64,000 bases of DNA from an uncultured Burkholderiales bacterium (GTDB lineage Bacteria > Pseudomonadota > Gammaproteobacteria > Burkholderiales > Burkholderiaceae_C), in contig CAMFGY010000008.1 in NCBI GenBank assembly GCA_945952065.1, forward strand, positions 124,001-188,000, written 5' to 3'. The first letter of the stretch is position 1. Each line of letters opens with the position of its first letter. The notes beneath the pieces were generated by a model, which worked only from the letters and a program-made list of their open reading frames with translations, made no database searches and was not told the DNA's origin. Shown piece by piece: positions 54,317 through 64,000 of this stretch. Made by a program: the position numbers and the translations under genes.

Positions 54317-55780
54317 TCAACGCTTGGGGCTGGTCAGCCGCGCGCCGCTGTTGCGAGCACCACCACCGCCGCCACCACCACCGGCAGGGCGGCCACCACC
54401 GCCACCTGAACGGGCGCCACCGCCGTTGCGTTGGCCGTGCGGCGCGGCTTGCCGTGGCGCCCCGCCGTCACGTGAGTTGTCGCGCGAACCCTGGGGCGCG
54501 TGGCTCGATCCACCTCGAGGTGCCGACCGACCGCCGCCGCCACCGGGGCGGCCGCCACGGCCACCACCGCCGGAGCGGCTGCCGTTGTTGTTCAGAATCA
54601 TGCGGCCCAGCACGATGGGCTCTGGCTTCTCGCTCGGGTCGGGCGCGAAACCGGCGATGACTTCCTTGGGGATCTCGCGCTTGATCAGCTTTTCGATCTC
54701 GCGCAAGAAGCCGTTTTCGTCCACGCAGACCAAGGACACCGCCTCGCCTTGCGCGCCGGCGCGGCCGGTGCGGCCGATGCGGTGCACATAGTCTTCGGGC
54801 ACATTGGGCAGTTCGAAGTTGACGACGTGGGGCAATTGGTCGATGTCGATGCCGCGGGCGGCGATGTCGGTAGCCACCAAGCAGGTCAGCTCGCCGCTCT
54901 TGAAGTCGGCCAATGCCTTGGTGCGGGCGCCTTGACTCTTGTTGCCGTGGATGGCCATGGCGCTGATGCCTTGGTCATTCAGGTAGTCGGTCAGGCGGTT
55001 GGCGCCATGCTTCATGCGGGTGAACACCAGCACTTGGTGCCAATCGCCGCTCTTGATCAGATGAACCAGCAGTTCCTTCTTGCGCTCGCGGCCCACCGGG
55101 TGAACCTTTTGCGCAATCGACTCATTGGTTTGGTTGCGGCGGGCCACTTCGATCAGCGCGGGCTGGTTCAGCAGGCGGTCGGCCAGGTTCTTGATGTCAT
55201 CGCTGAACGTGGCGCTGAACAGCAGCGATTGCTTCTTGGCAGGCAACAGGGCCAGCACTTTTTTGATGTCGTGCACAAAGCCCATGTCCAGCATGCGGTC
55301 GGCTTCGTCCAGCACCAGCATTTGCACCAGGCTCAGGTCCAGCGTGCCTTGCTGGGCGTGGTCGAGCAAGCGGCCGGGTGTGGCCACCAAGATGTCGACG
55401 CCGTCGCGCAGACGGTTGATCTGCGGCTGCATGCCCACGCCGCCGAACATCACCATGCTCTTGAGCGGCAGGTATTTGCCGTAGGTCTTGACGCTTTCTT
55501 CCACTTGGGCCGCGAGTTCGCGGGTGGGGGTCAGCACCAGGGCACGGATGGCGGGCTTGCCGCGCTTGTTCAGCAGCGGCGCTCCTTGGCTCAGGCGGTG
55601 CAGCATGGGCAGGGTGAAGCCTGCGGTCTTGCCGGTGCCGGTCTGGGCACCCGCCATCAGGTCGCCGCCTTGCAAGACGGCAGGAATGGCCTGCGATTGA
55701 ATGGGGGTGGGAGTCGTGTAGCCGGCGTCGGCGATGGCCTTCAGCAAAGGCTGGGCAAGGCCCAAAGATTCAAAGCTCAT
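54317..55780 (-). CDS. rhlE: DEAD-box ATP-dependent RNA helicase RhlE
   Basis: 487 residues. Helicase motifs are present in order: Q motif ([10 protein letters not shown]), [42 protein letters not shown] and [10 protein letters not shown]. The C-terminal about 80 residues are a Gly/Arg-rich tail of RGG-like repeats ([15 protein letters not shown]) that should bind RNA. RhlE helicases help ribosome assembly and RNA decay, especially in the cold. The ATG at 55780 has no Shine-Dalgarno. The leader carries a strong hairpin with a T-run, described separately. The gene is divergent from ettA. Confidence 0.95.
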   Translation of the reverse strand: MSFESLGLAQPLLKAIADAGYTTPTPIQSQAIPAVLQGGDLMAGAQTGTGKTAGFTLPMLHRLSQGAPLLNKRGKPAIRALVLTPTRELAAQVEESVKTYGKYLPLKSMVMFGGVGMQPQINRLRDGVDILVATPGRLLDHAQQGTLDLSLVQMLVLDEADRMLDMGFVHDIKKVLALLPAKKQSLLFSATFSDDIKNLADRLLNQPALIEVARRNQTNESIAQKVHPVGRERKKELLVHLIKSGDWHQVLVFTRMKHGANRLTDYLNDQGISAMAIHGNKSQGARTKALADFKSGELTCLVATDIAARGIDIDQLPHVVNFELPNVPEDYVHRIGRTGRAGAQGEAVSLVCVDENGFLREIEKLIKREIPKEVIAGFAPDPSEKPEPIVLGRMILNNNGSRSGGGGRGGRPGGGGGRSAPRGGSSHAPQGSRDNSRDGGAPRQAAPHGQRNGGGARSGGGGGRPAGGGGGGGGARNSGARLTSPKR

Positions 55781-55877
55781 TGATGGTTTGTAGAGCACGC
55801 ATCTTCGGTTGCTGGGCCGCGCTGCAGGGTATGCAACGCCAGTCTGCGAGCCTGCGATAGGAGGCGTACAAGATGAC

Positions 55878-55918
55878 AAAAATAGCAACGCCGCGGAAGA
55901 CTGGTAGCCGCGGCGTTG
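55878..55918 (-). promoter_or_regulatory. Terminator-like hairpin in the rhlE 5' leader
   Basis: CAACGCCGCGG and CCGCGGCGTTG (55886-55896 and 55908-55918) make an 11-bp perfect stem with an 11-nt loop. On the minus (rhlE) strand it is followed by CTATTTTTG, as in an intrinsic terminator. It lies 98 nt before the rhlE start and at the predicted 5' end of the mRNA. It is either a transcription attenuator or a 5' stabilising hairpin. Confidence 0.65.
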
Positions 55919-55924
55919 GGGCGA

Positions 55925-55930
55925 AGTATA
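55925..55930 (-). promoter_or_regulatory. Candidate -10 element of rhlE
   Basis: TATACT on the minus strand matches the sigma-70 -10 at 5 of 6 bases. Transcription would start near 55918, exactly at the leader hairpin. No convincing -35 is present at 16-18 bp. Confidence 0.4.
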
Positions 55931-56173
55931 GCTGGGCTAGGGCAAAACTCCGGTGAAACCCGGGGCTGCGGGCCCGCTTCGATGGGCCGCGGCACGCTGT
56001 GGCGTGAACTTGTGACGCCCAAGCGCCGAGGGTGGGCGGCGAAGCTGCGACAATAGGGCGTTTCGCGTCTTGCCAAATCGGCAGTCGCGGCGGGCCGGCA
56101 CCATTTCTGGGTGCATCAAGGCCGCGCAGCCCCGCAAAATTCTTCGAAAACTCCAGGACAGGATTCCCTCGCC

Positions 56174-57838
<1,665 letters not shown>

Positions 57839-57881
57839 GCCGGCAGGCCTGCCTCAAAGCTGGGCTGAGAGGCAGTCAAGC

Positions 57882-57905
57882 AAAAGGACCTTCGGGTCCT
57901 TTTTT
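57882..57905 (+). terminator. Rho-independent terminator of ettA
   Basis: AAAAGGACC-TTCG-GGTCC followed by TTTTTTT: a UUCG tetraloop hairpin with a T-run, 43 bp after the ettA stop. The A-run on its left side would also allow termination of minus-strand transcription. Confidence 0.93.
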
Positions 57906-57997
57906 CATGCCTTCACAGATCTTTACCGCCCCTGAATGCTCGGCTTACGTGCGGCTCCGAAGATACACACACCGCAAACCACACTTTGGAGCTGTCG

Positions 57998-58501
57998 ATG
58001 AATAAGTTTTCTATTAGCAACTTTGGCAAGAAATTCGCGGTGGTGGCCGCATTTGCTGCGGTGGCCGCTTCTGCTCAAGCGATGGGCCCCGGCGGCGCCA
58101 TGGGCCCTGGCGGCATGCGCGGTGGGCCCGACATGATGATGGGCCGCGGCATTGAACACATGCTGGACAGCGTGGACGCCAGCGATGCGCAACACGCCCA
58201 GATCAAGCAAATCATGCAAGCGGCCATGGCTGATTTGAAGCCTCAGCGCGAGGCGGGCCGCCAGATGCACGCACAAATGATGGCCTTGTTGAGTGCGCCC
58301 TCTATCGATGCCGGTGCGGTGGAGAACTTGCGTCAACAGATGCAGGCCCAACATGAGCAGGGCAGCAAGCGCATGAGCCAGGCCATGGTGGACGCTGCTC
58401 GCGTGCTTTCGCCCGAGCAACGGGCCAAGCTGGCGGAGCGCATGAAGAAAATGCAGGCACGCATGGCTGAGCACCGTGGCGGCAAGCCTGCCGGGCAGTG
58501 A
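57998..58501 (+). CDS. Spy/CpxP-like periplasmic protein
   Basis: 167 residues. Signal peptide (1-28, ASAQA cleavage), then a Gly/Met/Pro-rich N terminus (MGPGGAMGPGGMRGGPDMMM, about 29-48) and two long amphipathic helices rich in Gln, Met and Lys. The LTxxQ repeat region appears in degenerate form (SDAQHAQIKQIM, LSPEQRAKLAERM). Spy and CpxP are periplasmic chaperones that are also feedback inhibitors of CpxA. A two-component pair follows downstream, so this protein is its likely partner. GGAG lies 7 nt before the ATG. Confidence 0.85.
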   Translation: MNKFSISNFGKKFAVVAAFAAVAASAQAMGPGGAMGPGGMRGGPDMMMGRGIEHMLDSVDASDAQHAQIKQIMQAAMADLKPQREAGRQMHAQMMALLSAPSIDAGAVENLRQQMQAQHEQGSKRMSQAMVDAARVLSPEQRAKLAERMKKMQARMAEHRGGKPAGQ

Positions 58502-58608
58502 GCGAGTTGCTCGCACTTTGACTCACCCGCTGCTCGCTTATGCTTGAGACCCTGACCCAGCGGCCGCAGCAGCGGCCGCGCCTTGCAAGACCCTTGGCCC
58601 GACCCCTG

Positions 58609-59319
58609 ATGATGCAAAGACTGTTGCTGATTGATGATGATGCACGACTCACCGCCATGTTGAGTGACTACCTCGGCGGCGCGGGCTTTGAGGTGGTGCT
58701 GGCGGGCAGTTTGAGCGAGGGGCGTGAGGCCTTGGCGGGCCAGCCTTTTGATCTGCTGGTGCTGGACTTGATGCTGCCCGATGGTGATGGCCTGGACTTT
58801 TGCCGCGAACTGCGTGCAGATGCGCACACGCGTCGCTTGCCTGTGCTGATGCTGTCGGCACGTGGTGAGCCCATGGATCGCATCCTGGGCCTGGAGTTGG
58901 GCGCGGACGATTATTTGGCCAAGCCTTTTGAGCCGCGTGAATTGCAAGCCCGCGTCAAAGCCCTTTTGCGGCGCACCGAGCCTGAGCCGGGTGCGGACGA
59001 TGTCTTGCGCTTTGGTCGATTGGAAATTGATTTGGCCGCGCGCATGGCACGCTTGGATGGCCGCCCCTTGGACTTCACCGGGCATCAATTCGATTTATTG
59101 GTGGTCTTGGCACAAAGCCCGGGCCGGGTCTTGTCGCGCGATCAAATCATGGACGCGCTCAAGGGCCATCCGCTGGACGCGTTTGACCGCTCCATTGATG
59201 TGCACATCTCGCGCATTCGCGCCTTGATTGAAGATGACCCCAAGGCGCCGCGACGGGTTTTGACGGTGCGCGGCGCAGGCTATGTGTTCGCGCGCAAGCA
59301 AGACGCGGACTCGGTCTGA
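58609..59319 (+). CDS. OmpR/PhoB-type response regulator (CpxR/RstA-like)
   Basis: 236 residues. Receiver domain with acidic pocket IDDD (9-11), phosphoacceptor Asp53 in LVLDLMLPDGDG and Lys103 in LAKPFEPRE. The winged-helix output domain follows (about 130-236), with ALKGHPLDAFDRSIDVHISRIRALIEDDPKAPRRVLTVRGAGYVF. It binds DNA as a dimer. The kinase gene starts 21 bp downstream. The start is the first of two adjacent ATGs (58609 and 58612), without a Shine-Dalgarno. A search for repeat half-sites near 57998 could identify its target. Confidence 0.92.
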   Translation: MMQRLLLIDDDARLTAMLSDYLGGAGFEVVLAGSLSEGREALAGQPFDLLVLDLMLPDGDGLDFCRELRADAHTRRLPVLMLSARGEPMDRILGLELGADDYLAKPFEPRELQARVKALLRRTEPEPGADDVLRFGRLEIDLAARMARLDGRPLDFTGHQFDLLVVLAQSPGRVLSRDQIMDALKGHPLDAFDRSIDVHISRIRALIEDDPKAPRRVLTVRGAGYVFARKQDADSV

Positions 59320-59340
59320 CCCACAGCGGCTGAGCCCGGC

Positions 59341-60762
59341 ATGAAGTCGCTGTACCTGCGCATTTATTTGACCCTGGTGGTCTTGCTATTGGCCTTTGCT
59401 TTTGGCTCGGCCTGGCTGTTCCAGCGCCATATGGAGAACGAGCGTGGCGGTTTTGAAGCCACGGCCAATGAGCGCATGCTGGCCATGGCTGAACTGCTCT
59501 ACCAGGCCTTGCCCAGTGCCGACGCGCCGCGTGATTTGCAGGCGCAGGCGGTCGAAGACTGGGGGCGGCGCCTGCGCATGGCGATTGCGCTCAACGATGC
59601 CAACGGGCAGCGCATTGAAGCTTCGGAAGTGTTTGAACGCCGCCAGCAGATGGACGCAGCGGTGCCGACCTTACGCATTCCCCTCAAAGACGGGCGCAGC
59701 CTTGAATTGATGCGCGGGCCGCGCCAAATGCCTGTTTTGCAAGGCCTGGCCGCTGGAGGCGGTTTGGGCCATGGTCCGGGGCCGGGGTTTGGAGGCGGCA
59801 TGCAGGGCCCTCGTATGGACGGGCCGATGATGCCTTTGCCCTTTATCGGGCCCAGACCGAATGGCCAAGTCCTGGTGATTTTGTTGGTGCTTTTGTTCAT
59901 CGGTGTCGCGCTGGGGGCTTATCCGGTGATCCGGCGCCTGACCCGGCGCTTGGAGGCATTGCGCGCGGGCGTCGAGCAGTTCGGCCGCGGCAATTTCGCG
60001 CATCGTGTGGATGACAGTGGCAAGGACGAGGTGGCGGCCCTGGCGGTCAGCTTCAATCGTTCGGCCGAGCAAATCGAAGCCTTGATGCGCTCGCAGAAGT
60101 CTTTGCTGGCCAATGCCAGCCATGAATTGCGCTCTCCGCTGGCCCGCCTGAAGATGGCGTTCTCGATGCTCAGTGAGAACGCCGAGCGCAGCGACAGCGG
60201 GGAGATGAAGTCGCCACAGGCTCAGCGCCTGAGCCAAGAGATCCACGCCAATATTCGCGAGTTGGACGCCTTGGTTGAAGAGGTGCTGCTGGCCAGTCGA
60301 CTGGAAGCGCGCGACTCGCCGCTGCAGACGCAAAGCGTTGACCTGATGGTTTTGGCCGCCGAAGAGGCCGCGCGTGTGGGCGCCGAGTTTGCGCCCGCAC
60401 AAGGCCTGCAGCATCTGTCTGCGCCAGGCGACGAGCGCTTGCTGCGCCGCGCTCTGCGCAATCTGCTGGAAAACGCGCGCCGCTACGGCGGCGACGAAGT
60501 GTTGCTGCAACTGAACCAACGTCAAGACGGCGGCGCCGAATGTCGGGTGTGTGATCGCGGGCCGGGCGTGGCGCCCGCGATGCGGGAGCGCATCTTCGAG
60601 GCCTTCTTCCGCTTGCCCGGCCATGCCGAGCAGGCCGGTGGCGTGGGTCTGGGCCTGAGTCTGGTCAAGCAGATCCTGCAGCGCCATGGTGGCGATGTGC
60701 ATTGCGAGGATCGCGCGGGCGGCGGCAGCGTGTTTGTGATGCGTCTGCCCAAGGCCTCTTAA
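59341..60762 (+). CDS. Sensor histidine kinase (CpxA/RstB-like)
   Basis: 473 residues. TM1 (about 7-27), a periplasmic sensor (28-176), TM2 (177-195), HAMP (196-247), HisKA with His261 in NASHELRSPLARL, and HATPase with NLLENARRYGG, DRGPGV and GVGLGLSLVKQI. The periplasmic part ends in a Gly/Pro/Met-rich stretch (137-165: GLGHGPGPGFGGGMQGP). The neighbouring Spy-like protein carries a similar Gly/Met/Pro tract. The kinase phosphorylates the regulator encoded just upstream. Envelope or metal stress is the likely input, inferred from the Spy-like neighbour. Confidence 0.92.
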   Translation: MKSLYLRIYLTLVVLLLAFAFGSAWLFQRHMENERGGFEATANERMLAMAELLYQALPSADAPRDLQAQAVEDWGRRLRMAIALNDANGQRIEASEVFERRQQMDAAVPTLRIPLKDGRSLELMRGPRQMPVLQGLAAGGGLGHGPGPGFGGGMQGPRMDGPMMPLPFIGPRPNGQVLVILLVLLFIGVALGAYPVIRRLTRRLEALRAGVEQFGRGNFAHRVDDSGKDEVAALAVSFNRSAEQIEALMRSQKSLLANASHELRSPLARLKMAFSMLSENAERSDSGEMKSPQAQRLSQEIHANIRELDALVEEVLLASRLEARDSPLQTQSVDLMVLAAEEAARVGAEFAPAQGLQHLSAPGDERLLRRALRNLLENARRYGGDEVLLQLNQRQDGGAECRVCDRGPGVAPAMRERIFEAFFRLPGHAEQAGGVGLGLSLVKQILQRHGGDVHCEDRAGGGSVFVMRLPKAS

Positions 60763-60780
60763 GTGGCTTGAGAGACCTGA

Positions 60781-60812
60781 GTGGCCTAAGTGGCCTAAGT
60801 GGCCTAAGTGGC
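60781..60812. repeat. Tandem 9-bp repeat at the end of the MATE gene
   Basis: GTGGCCTAA is repeated three times without mismatch at 60781-60789, 60790-60798 and 60799-60807, with a partial fourth unit GTGGC at 60808-60812. Because the unit is three codons long, each copy carries an in-frame TAG for the minus-strand MATE gene. It could arise by slippage. Confidence 0.85.
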
Positions 60813-62222
60813 GGGGTGGCTGTTGGCCGCCTCGCGCGCTTCCACACGGTGCACCCAGGCCAAAAAGGTGCTCAAGGCCAGTGCCGCAACCACCAAGCCC
60901 GCTGTGGCGGCTGACCAAAAGCCGCGTGCGCCTTGCAAGCCGGCCAGCCCATTGCCGGCATGGCCAAACGCCAAGTAATATCCGCCGCCGAGCCCAAGTC
61001 CCCAAATCGCCAAGGCGTAGATCACCATGGGTGCGGTGGCGATGTGGTGGGCGCGCAGCACAAAAGCGGCCAAGGTCTGGCCGGCATCGGCCACATGAAA
61101 CAGCCAGACCCACAGCAGCAAGGGCATGGCCGCCGCGATGATGAGCGGGTCATGGGTGTACAGACTCAGCACCTGTTCGCGCGCCCCGAACACCAGGGCG
61201 CCGACCAGGAAAGACAGGCCCAAGCCAATCTCCAGCCCATGCCAACCCAAGCGCCGGGCCCCCGCCGCATCGTGTGCGCCGACGCTTTGCGCCACCAAGG
61301 TGCCCGTGGCATTGGCCAAGGCCAGCGGCAGCATGAACATCAGTGCAATCAAATTGGCCGCGAGTTGATGGCCTGCAACCGCGGTGGCGCCCAGTCGGGC
61401 AATGAAGATGGCCATGAAGGTGAAGCCCGTCACCTCGATCAAGATGGAGCCGCCCATCGGCAGGCCCAGCTTCAGCAAGGCCTTGATGGAGGGGCCGTGG
61501 GGGCGCCGCCATAGAGCCCCGTGTAGGCCAAAGGGGCGGTAAAACGGGTCTTTGCGCATCAGTGCGAAAGCGATCAAGGCCTGAGACCACATGGCAATGG
61601 CCGTGGCCAGCCCGCAGCCCGCTGCGCCCATCGCCGGCACTTGCCAAGGTCCCAGGCTGAAGCCTTGAATGAAGGCCAGGCTCATTGGCACTTTCACCAG
61701 CAGGCCGCTGATTTGCAGAAGCATCACGGCCTTGGGCCGCGAAACCGCCACGGTGAAGCCGCGAAAAGCCGTGAAGAACAAAGAGGCGGGCAGGCTCAGC
61801 GCCAAGGCCCATAAATAGGCCCGGACCTTGGCCTCCACCTCCGGGCTGGTTTGCGACAGGGCCAAAAAGGGCTGCGGGAACAGCAGGATCAGATCACCCA
61901 GCGCCATCAAGCCCAGGCAAAGCCAAAGCATCTGATGCAGTTGATCGCCGGCCTGCTGCAACTGGCCGGCACCGAACAGGCGGCCCACCACCGGCGAGAT
62001 GGCCATGACCACGCCCATCAGGCCGACAAAGATGGTGATGTAGATGGCACTGCCGACCGCCAGCGCCGCCAGGTCGATGGCGGAATAGCGCGCGATCAAA
62101 AGCGTGTCCACCGTGCTGAAGCCCAGCACCGCCAATTGGCCGACCAGCACCGGCCAGGCCAGCGGCACGATGCGGCGCAGGCTGTCGATGCGGGTGAGGC
62201 CGGCCGAGTCGGCGTGACTCAA
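60804..62222 (-). CDS. MATE family multidrug/Na+-type exporter
   Basis: 472 residues with 12 predicted helices. MATE features are PLAWPVLVGQLAVLGFSTVDTLLIARYS in helix 1, LAVGSAIYITIFVGLMG and GAAGCGLATAIAMW. The exported substrate is unknown. The start is a TTG at 62222 inside the preceding stop (TTGA), so it is translated with the DUF3717/DUF1289 gene. The 3' end is followed by stacked in-frame stop codons from a 9-bp repeat. Confidence 0.88.
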   Translation of the reverse strand: MSHADSAGLTRIDSLRRIVPLAWPVLVGQLAVLGFSTVDTLLIARYSAIDLAALAVGSAIYITIFVGLMGVVMAISPVVGRLFGAGQLQQAGDQLHQMLWLCLGLMALGDLILLFPQPFLALSQTSPEVEAKVRAYLWALALSLPASLFFTAFRGFTVAVSRPKAVMLLQISGLLVKVPMSLAFIQGFSLGPWQVPAMGAAGCGLATAIAMWSQALIAFALMRKDPFYRPFGLHGALWRRPHGPSIKALLKLGLPMGGSILIEVTGFTFMAIFIARLGATAVAGHQLAANLIALMFMLPLALANATGTLVAQSVGAHDAAGARRLGWHGLEIGLGLSFLVGALVFGAREQVLSLYTHDPLIIAAAMPLLLWVWLFHVADAGQTLAAFVLRAHHIATAPMVIYALAIWGLGLGGGYYLAFGHAGNGLAGLQGARGFWSAATAGLVVAALALSTFLAWVHRVEAREAANSHPAT

Positions 62223-62668
62223 GGCTTGCGGCCCTCCAGCGTTTGCGGGTGGTCGACGCCCTTGAATTCGTGGGCACGCTCGGCATAGCGATTGAAGCGC
62301 CAGGCGCTGGCCTCCATCGAAATGCGACGCCAGGTGACGCGTTTTTCTGCCGGGCTCATCACGGGCCAGTGCTGCACCTCATCAAAGCTGCGGCCACAGC
62401 CTTTGCAGATTTCATCGCCCTGGCTGGTTGAGCAGATTGCGATGCAAGGGGCGTCGGGTGTGCTGGCATACCAGCCCAGCCATGCCTGCTTGGCCTCAGC
62501 AGGCATGCTGTCTTCATCGCACTCGGTTTCGCGGTAGTAGACCAGCAGACCATAGACCTCGGCCAAGGCGCGCACCTCGGCGCAGGCGCTCAGCCCATCC
62601 GGAGACGGATGCTGCTCGCGCCACCAGTTGATGGCGGCTTCGATATCGGTGATGTGAATGCCGGCCAT
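62219..62668 (-). CDS. DUF3717-DUF1289 fusion protein
   Basis: 149 residues. The N-terminal half (IHITDIEAAINWWREQHPS ... LAEVYGLLVYYRE) is DUF3717-like and helical. The C-terminal half (APCIAICSTSQGDEICKGCGRSFDEVQHW) is DUF1289-like, with four cysteines in a CxxxC/CxxC pattern that probably hold zinc or an iron-sulfur cluster. Function unknown. The start at 62668 is the family N terminus MAGIHITDIE. It lies 8 bp after trpS and overlaps the MATE gene, so the three are one unit. Confidence 0.85.
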   Translation of the reverse strand: MAGIHITDIEAAINWWREQHPSPDGLSACAEVRALAEVYGLLVYYRETECDEDSMPAEAKQAWLGWYASTPDAPCIAICSTSQGDEICKGCGRSFDEVQHWPVMSPAEKRVTWRRISMEASAWRFNRYAERAHEFKGVDHPQTLEGRKP

Positions 62669-62676
62669 GGCCTGCC

Positions 62677-63696
62677 TCAGTAGCTCAGGCCGATGGCGGC
62701 GCGCACTTCCCGCAAGGTCTTGCGGGCCACGGCGCGCGCACGCTCGGTGCCCACTTCCACAATCCACTGCACCTGCTTGGGGTTGGCCAAATACTCGTTG
62801 GCGCGTTCGCGCCAAGGGGCTTGTTCTTTGTGGATGGCGGCGATCAGCGGTTGTTTGCAGTCCAGGCAACCGATGCCGGCCGAGGCGCAGCCTTCTTGCA
62901 CCCAGGCGCGGGTGTCGCTGTCGGAGTAGATCTGGTGCAGCGGCCACACCGGGCAGCGTGCCGGGTCGCCGGCATCGCTGCGGCGCACACGTTGTGGGTC
63001 GGTGGGCATGGTGCGAATCTTTTCGCTCACCACTTCAGGCTCGTCACGCATGGCGATGGCATTGCCAGCGCTCTTGCTCATTTTTTGGCCATCCAAGCCG
63101 GGCAGACGCGAGGTGTCGGTCAGCAGGGCTTGCGGTTCGGGCAGGATGGCTTGCTCGGGGCAGTAGATGCGGTTGAAGCGCCGCGCCACCTCACGGGTTA
63201 CTTCGACGTGCGCGGTTTGGTCTTCGCCGACCGGCACAAACGCGGCCTTGTAGATCAGGATGTCAGCGGCTTGCAGCAGCGGGTAGCCCAGAAAACCATA
63301 GGTGGCCAACTCGCGATTCTTCTCGACCTGGTCTTTGTAGCTGGGGATGCGCTCCAGCCACGACGAAGGCGTGCTCATGGCCAGCAAGGTGAACAATTCC
63401 GCGTGCTCCGGCATGCGGCTTTGGATGAAGAGCGTGGCTTGCTCGGGGTCGATGCCTGCGGCCAGCCAATCCACCACCATGTCATAGACATTGCGCTCAA
63501 TCGACTCGCGATCTTGGAAATGCGTGGTCAGCGCATGCCAGTCGGCCACGAAGAAGAAACAGTCGTGGCTGTGTTGCAGCTGTACCCAGTTCTTCAGGGC
63601 GCCGTGGTAGTGGCCAAGATGCAGGGCCCCGGTGGGGCGCATGCCGGAGAGCACGCGTTGACGGAGGGGCGGTGCAGGGCGGATGTCGGAGCTCAT
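62677..63696 (-). CDS. trpS: Tryptophanyl-tRNA synthetase
   Basis: 339 residues. Class I signatures: the HIGH-type motif is PTGALHLGHYHGAL and the KMSKS motif is KMSKSAGNAI. The tryptophan and ATP pocket residues are in GYPLLQAADILIYKA and VPVGEDQTAHVE. The ATG at 63696 is preferred over a TTG 9 codons upstream. It is first in a unit with the DUF3717/DUF1289 gene and the MATE gene. Divergent from purN. Confidence 0.95.
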   Translation of the reverse strand: MSSDIRPAPPLRQRVLSGMRPTGALHLGHYHGALKNWVQLQHSHDCFFFVADWHALTTHFQDRESIERNVYDMVVDWLAAGIDPEQATLFIQSRMPEHAELFTLLAMSTPSSWLERIPSYKDQVEKNRELATYGFLGYPLLQAADILIYKAAFVPVGEDQTAHVEVTREVARRFNRIYCPEQAILPEPQALLTDTSRLPGLDGQKMSKSAGNAIAMRDEPEVVSEKIRTMPTDPQRVRRSDAGDPARCPVWPLHQIYSDSDTRAWVQEGCASAGIGCLDCKQPLIAAIHKEQAPWRERANEYLANPKQVQWIVEVGTERARAVARKTLREVRAAIGLSY

Positions 63697-63827
63697 GAAG
63701 GGTCTTCGGACGGGAAGGGGCAAGGGGGGGTGCTGGCAATGGGCTCAAGCGCAAATGCGCGCCAGCAAGGCGGCGCTTGGGCGCAGAGAAGCCGGTCGGC
63801 GATTGTAGGCAGCTACACTGCCGCCCC

Positions 63828-64000
63828 ATGAAAAGCATTGTCATTCTGATCTCGGGTCGCGGCAGCAATATGGAAGCCATCGTGCGCGCCTGCGCCGCCG
63901 AAGGCTGGCCGGCCCGCATTGCGGCGGTCATCAGCAATCGGCCCGGCGCGGCGGGTTTGGCTTTTGCCGCTCAGCATGGCATTGCCACAGCGGTGCTCGA
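63828..64000 (+). CDS. purN: Phosphoribosylglycinamide formyltransferase, 5' part
   Basis: 57 codons are visible and the gene runs off the right edge. ILISGRGSNMEAIV is the PurN N-terminal phosphate-binding loop, followed by IAAVISNRPGAAGLAFA. The enzyme transfers the formyl group of 10-formyltetrahydrofolate to GAR in purine synthesis. TACACT lies 8 nt before the ATG with no Shine-Dalgarno, which suggests a leaderless message. Confidence 0.9.
   Translation, partial: MKSIVILISGRGSNMEAIVRACAAEGWPARIAAVISNRPGAAGLAFAAQHGIATAVL

Larger units (their letters stand above)
55781..56173. other. Divergent intergenic region between rhlE and ettA
   Basis: 393 bp with no gene. It contains the rhlE leader with its hairpin (55878-55918), a minus-strand TATACT hexamer (55925-55930) and, for ettA, a possible -10 GACAAT at 56048-56053. 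Nothing else was recognised. Confidence 0.55.

Overview
The window looks like ordinary chromosome of a GC-rich betaproteobacterium of the order Burkholderiales (Roseateles/Inhella/Rubrivivax-like, by overall impression; not tested against a database). The basis is the gene set and its arrangement (BamC, class 2 PyrD, RoxA-type ribosomal oxygenase, DUF3717, ParE/ParC, a nucleoside ABC operon) together with high GC and frequent TTG leucine codons. I see no insertion sequence, prophage, CRISPR array, rRNA or tRNA. Both ends cut genes: a patatin-like protein on the left and purN on the right.

Layout: 1-4.5 kb holds a cyclic-nucleotide-domain patatin phospholipase (partial), an unknown secreted protein and feoAB under a Fur box, all on the minus strand. 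4.5-10.4 kb (minus) is a TonB-dependent receptor, a YfiR-like periplasmic protein, a CHASE8-type hybrid kinase and a REC/Hpt-like regulator, a compact envelope signalling unit. 10.9-19.1 kb (plus) is a nucleoside uptake and salvage operon: BMP-type binding protein, ABC ATPase, two permeases, cytidine deaminase, purine nucleoside phosphorylase, deoC and deoA, with a LacI/PurR-like operator in front. 19.2-21.7 kb carries trmB, coaBC and dut. 21.7-23.7 kb (minus) carries a SlyD-like isomerase, a GNAT and two small membrane proteins. 24.1-26.2 kb carries roxA, an unknown gene and an alanine-rich lipoprotein.

26.3-32.7 kb (minus) runs amidohydrolase, MFS transporter, a 42-residue membrane protein, a methyltransferase, dapA, bamC and a metallo-hydrolase. 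32.8-39.3 kb (plus) is a tightly overlapping run: parE, GNAT, lytic transglycosylase, parC and a class A beta-lactamase. 39.3-42.0 kb has pyrD plus a CYTH protein divergent from a DAHP synthase gene. 42.2-47.0 kb has a DUF2141 protein, a Tat-exported carotenoid oxygenase, a small membrane protein, rpiA and a chemotaxis receptor. 47.2-54.1 kb (minus) is an overlapping run of beta-helix protein, NAD(P)-binding protein, beta-CASP nuclease and MgtC/DUF4010 membrane protein, then mnmC. 54.3-57.9 kb holds rhlE, with a terminator-like hairpin in its leader, divergent from ettA. 58.0-60.8 kb is a Spy-like periplasmic protein with a CpxRA-like two-component pair. 60.8-64.0 kb holds trpS, a DUF3717/DUF1289 protein and a MATE exporter on the minus strand and the start of purN.

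The most interesting items are the YfiR-CHASE8 module joined to a histidine kinase and a TonB receptor, the parE-GNAT-transglycosylase-parC-beta-lactamase overlap chain, and the hairpin at the predicted 5' end of the rhlE message. All functional names come from reading motifs by eye. No similarity search was run.
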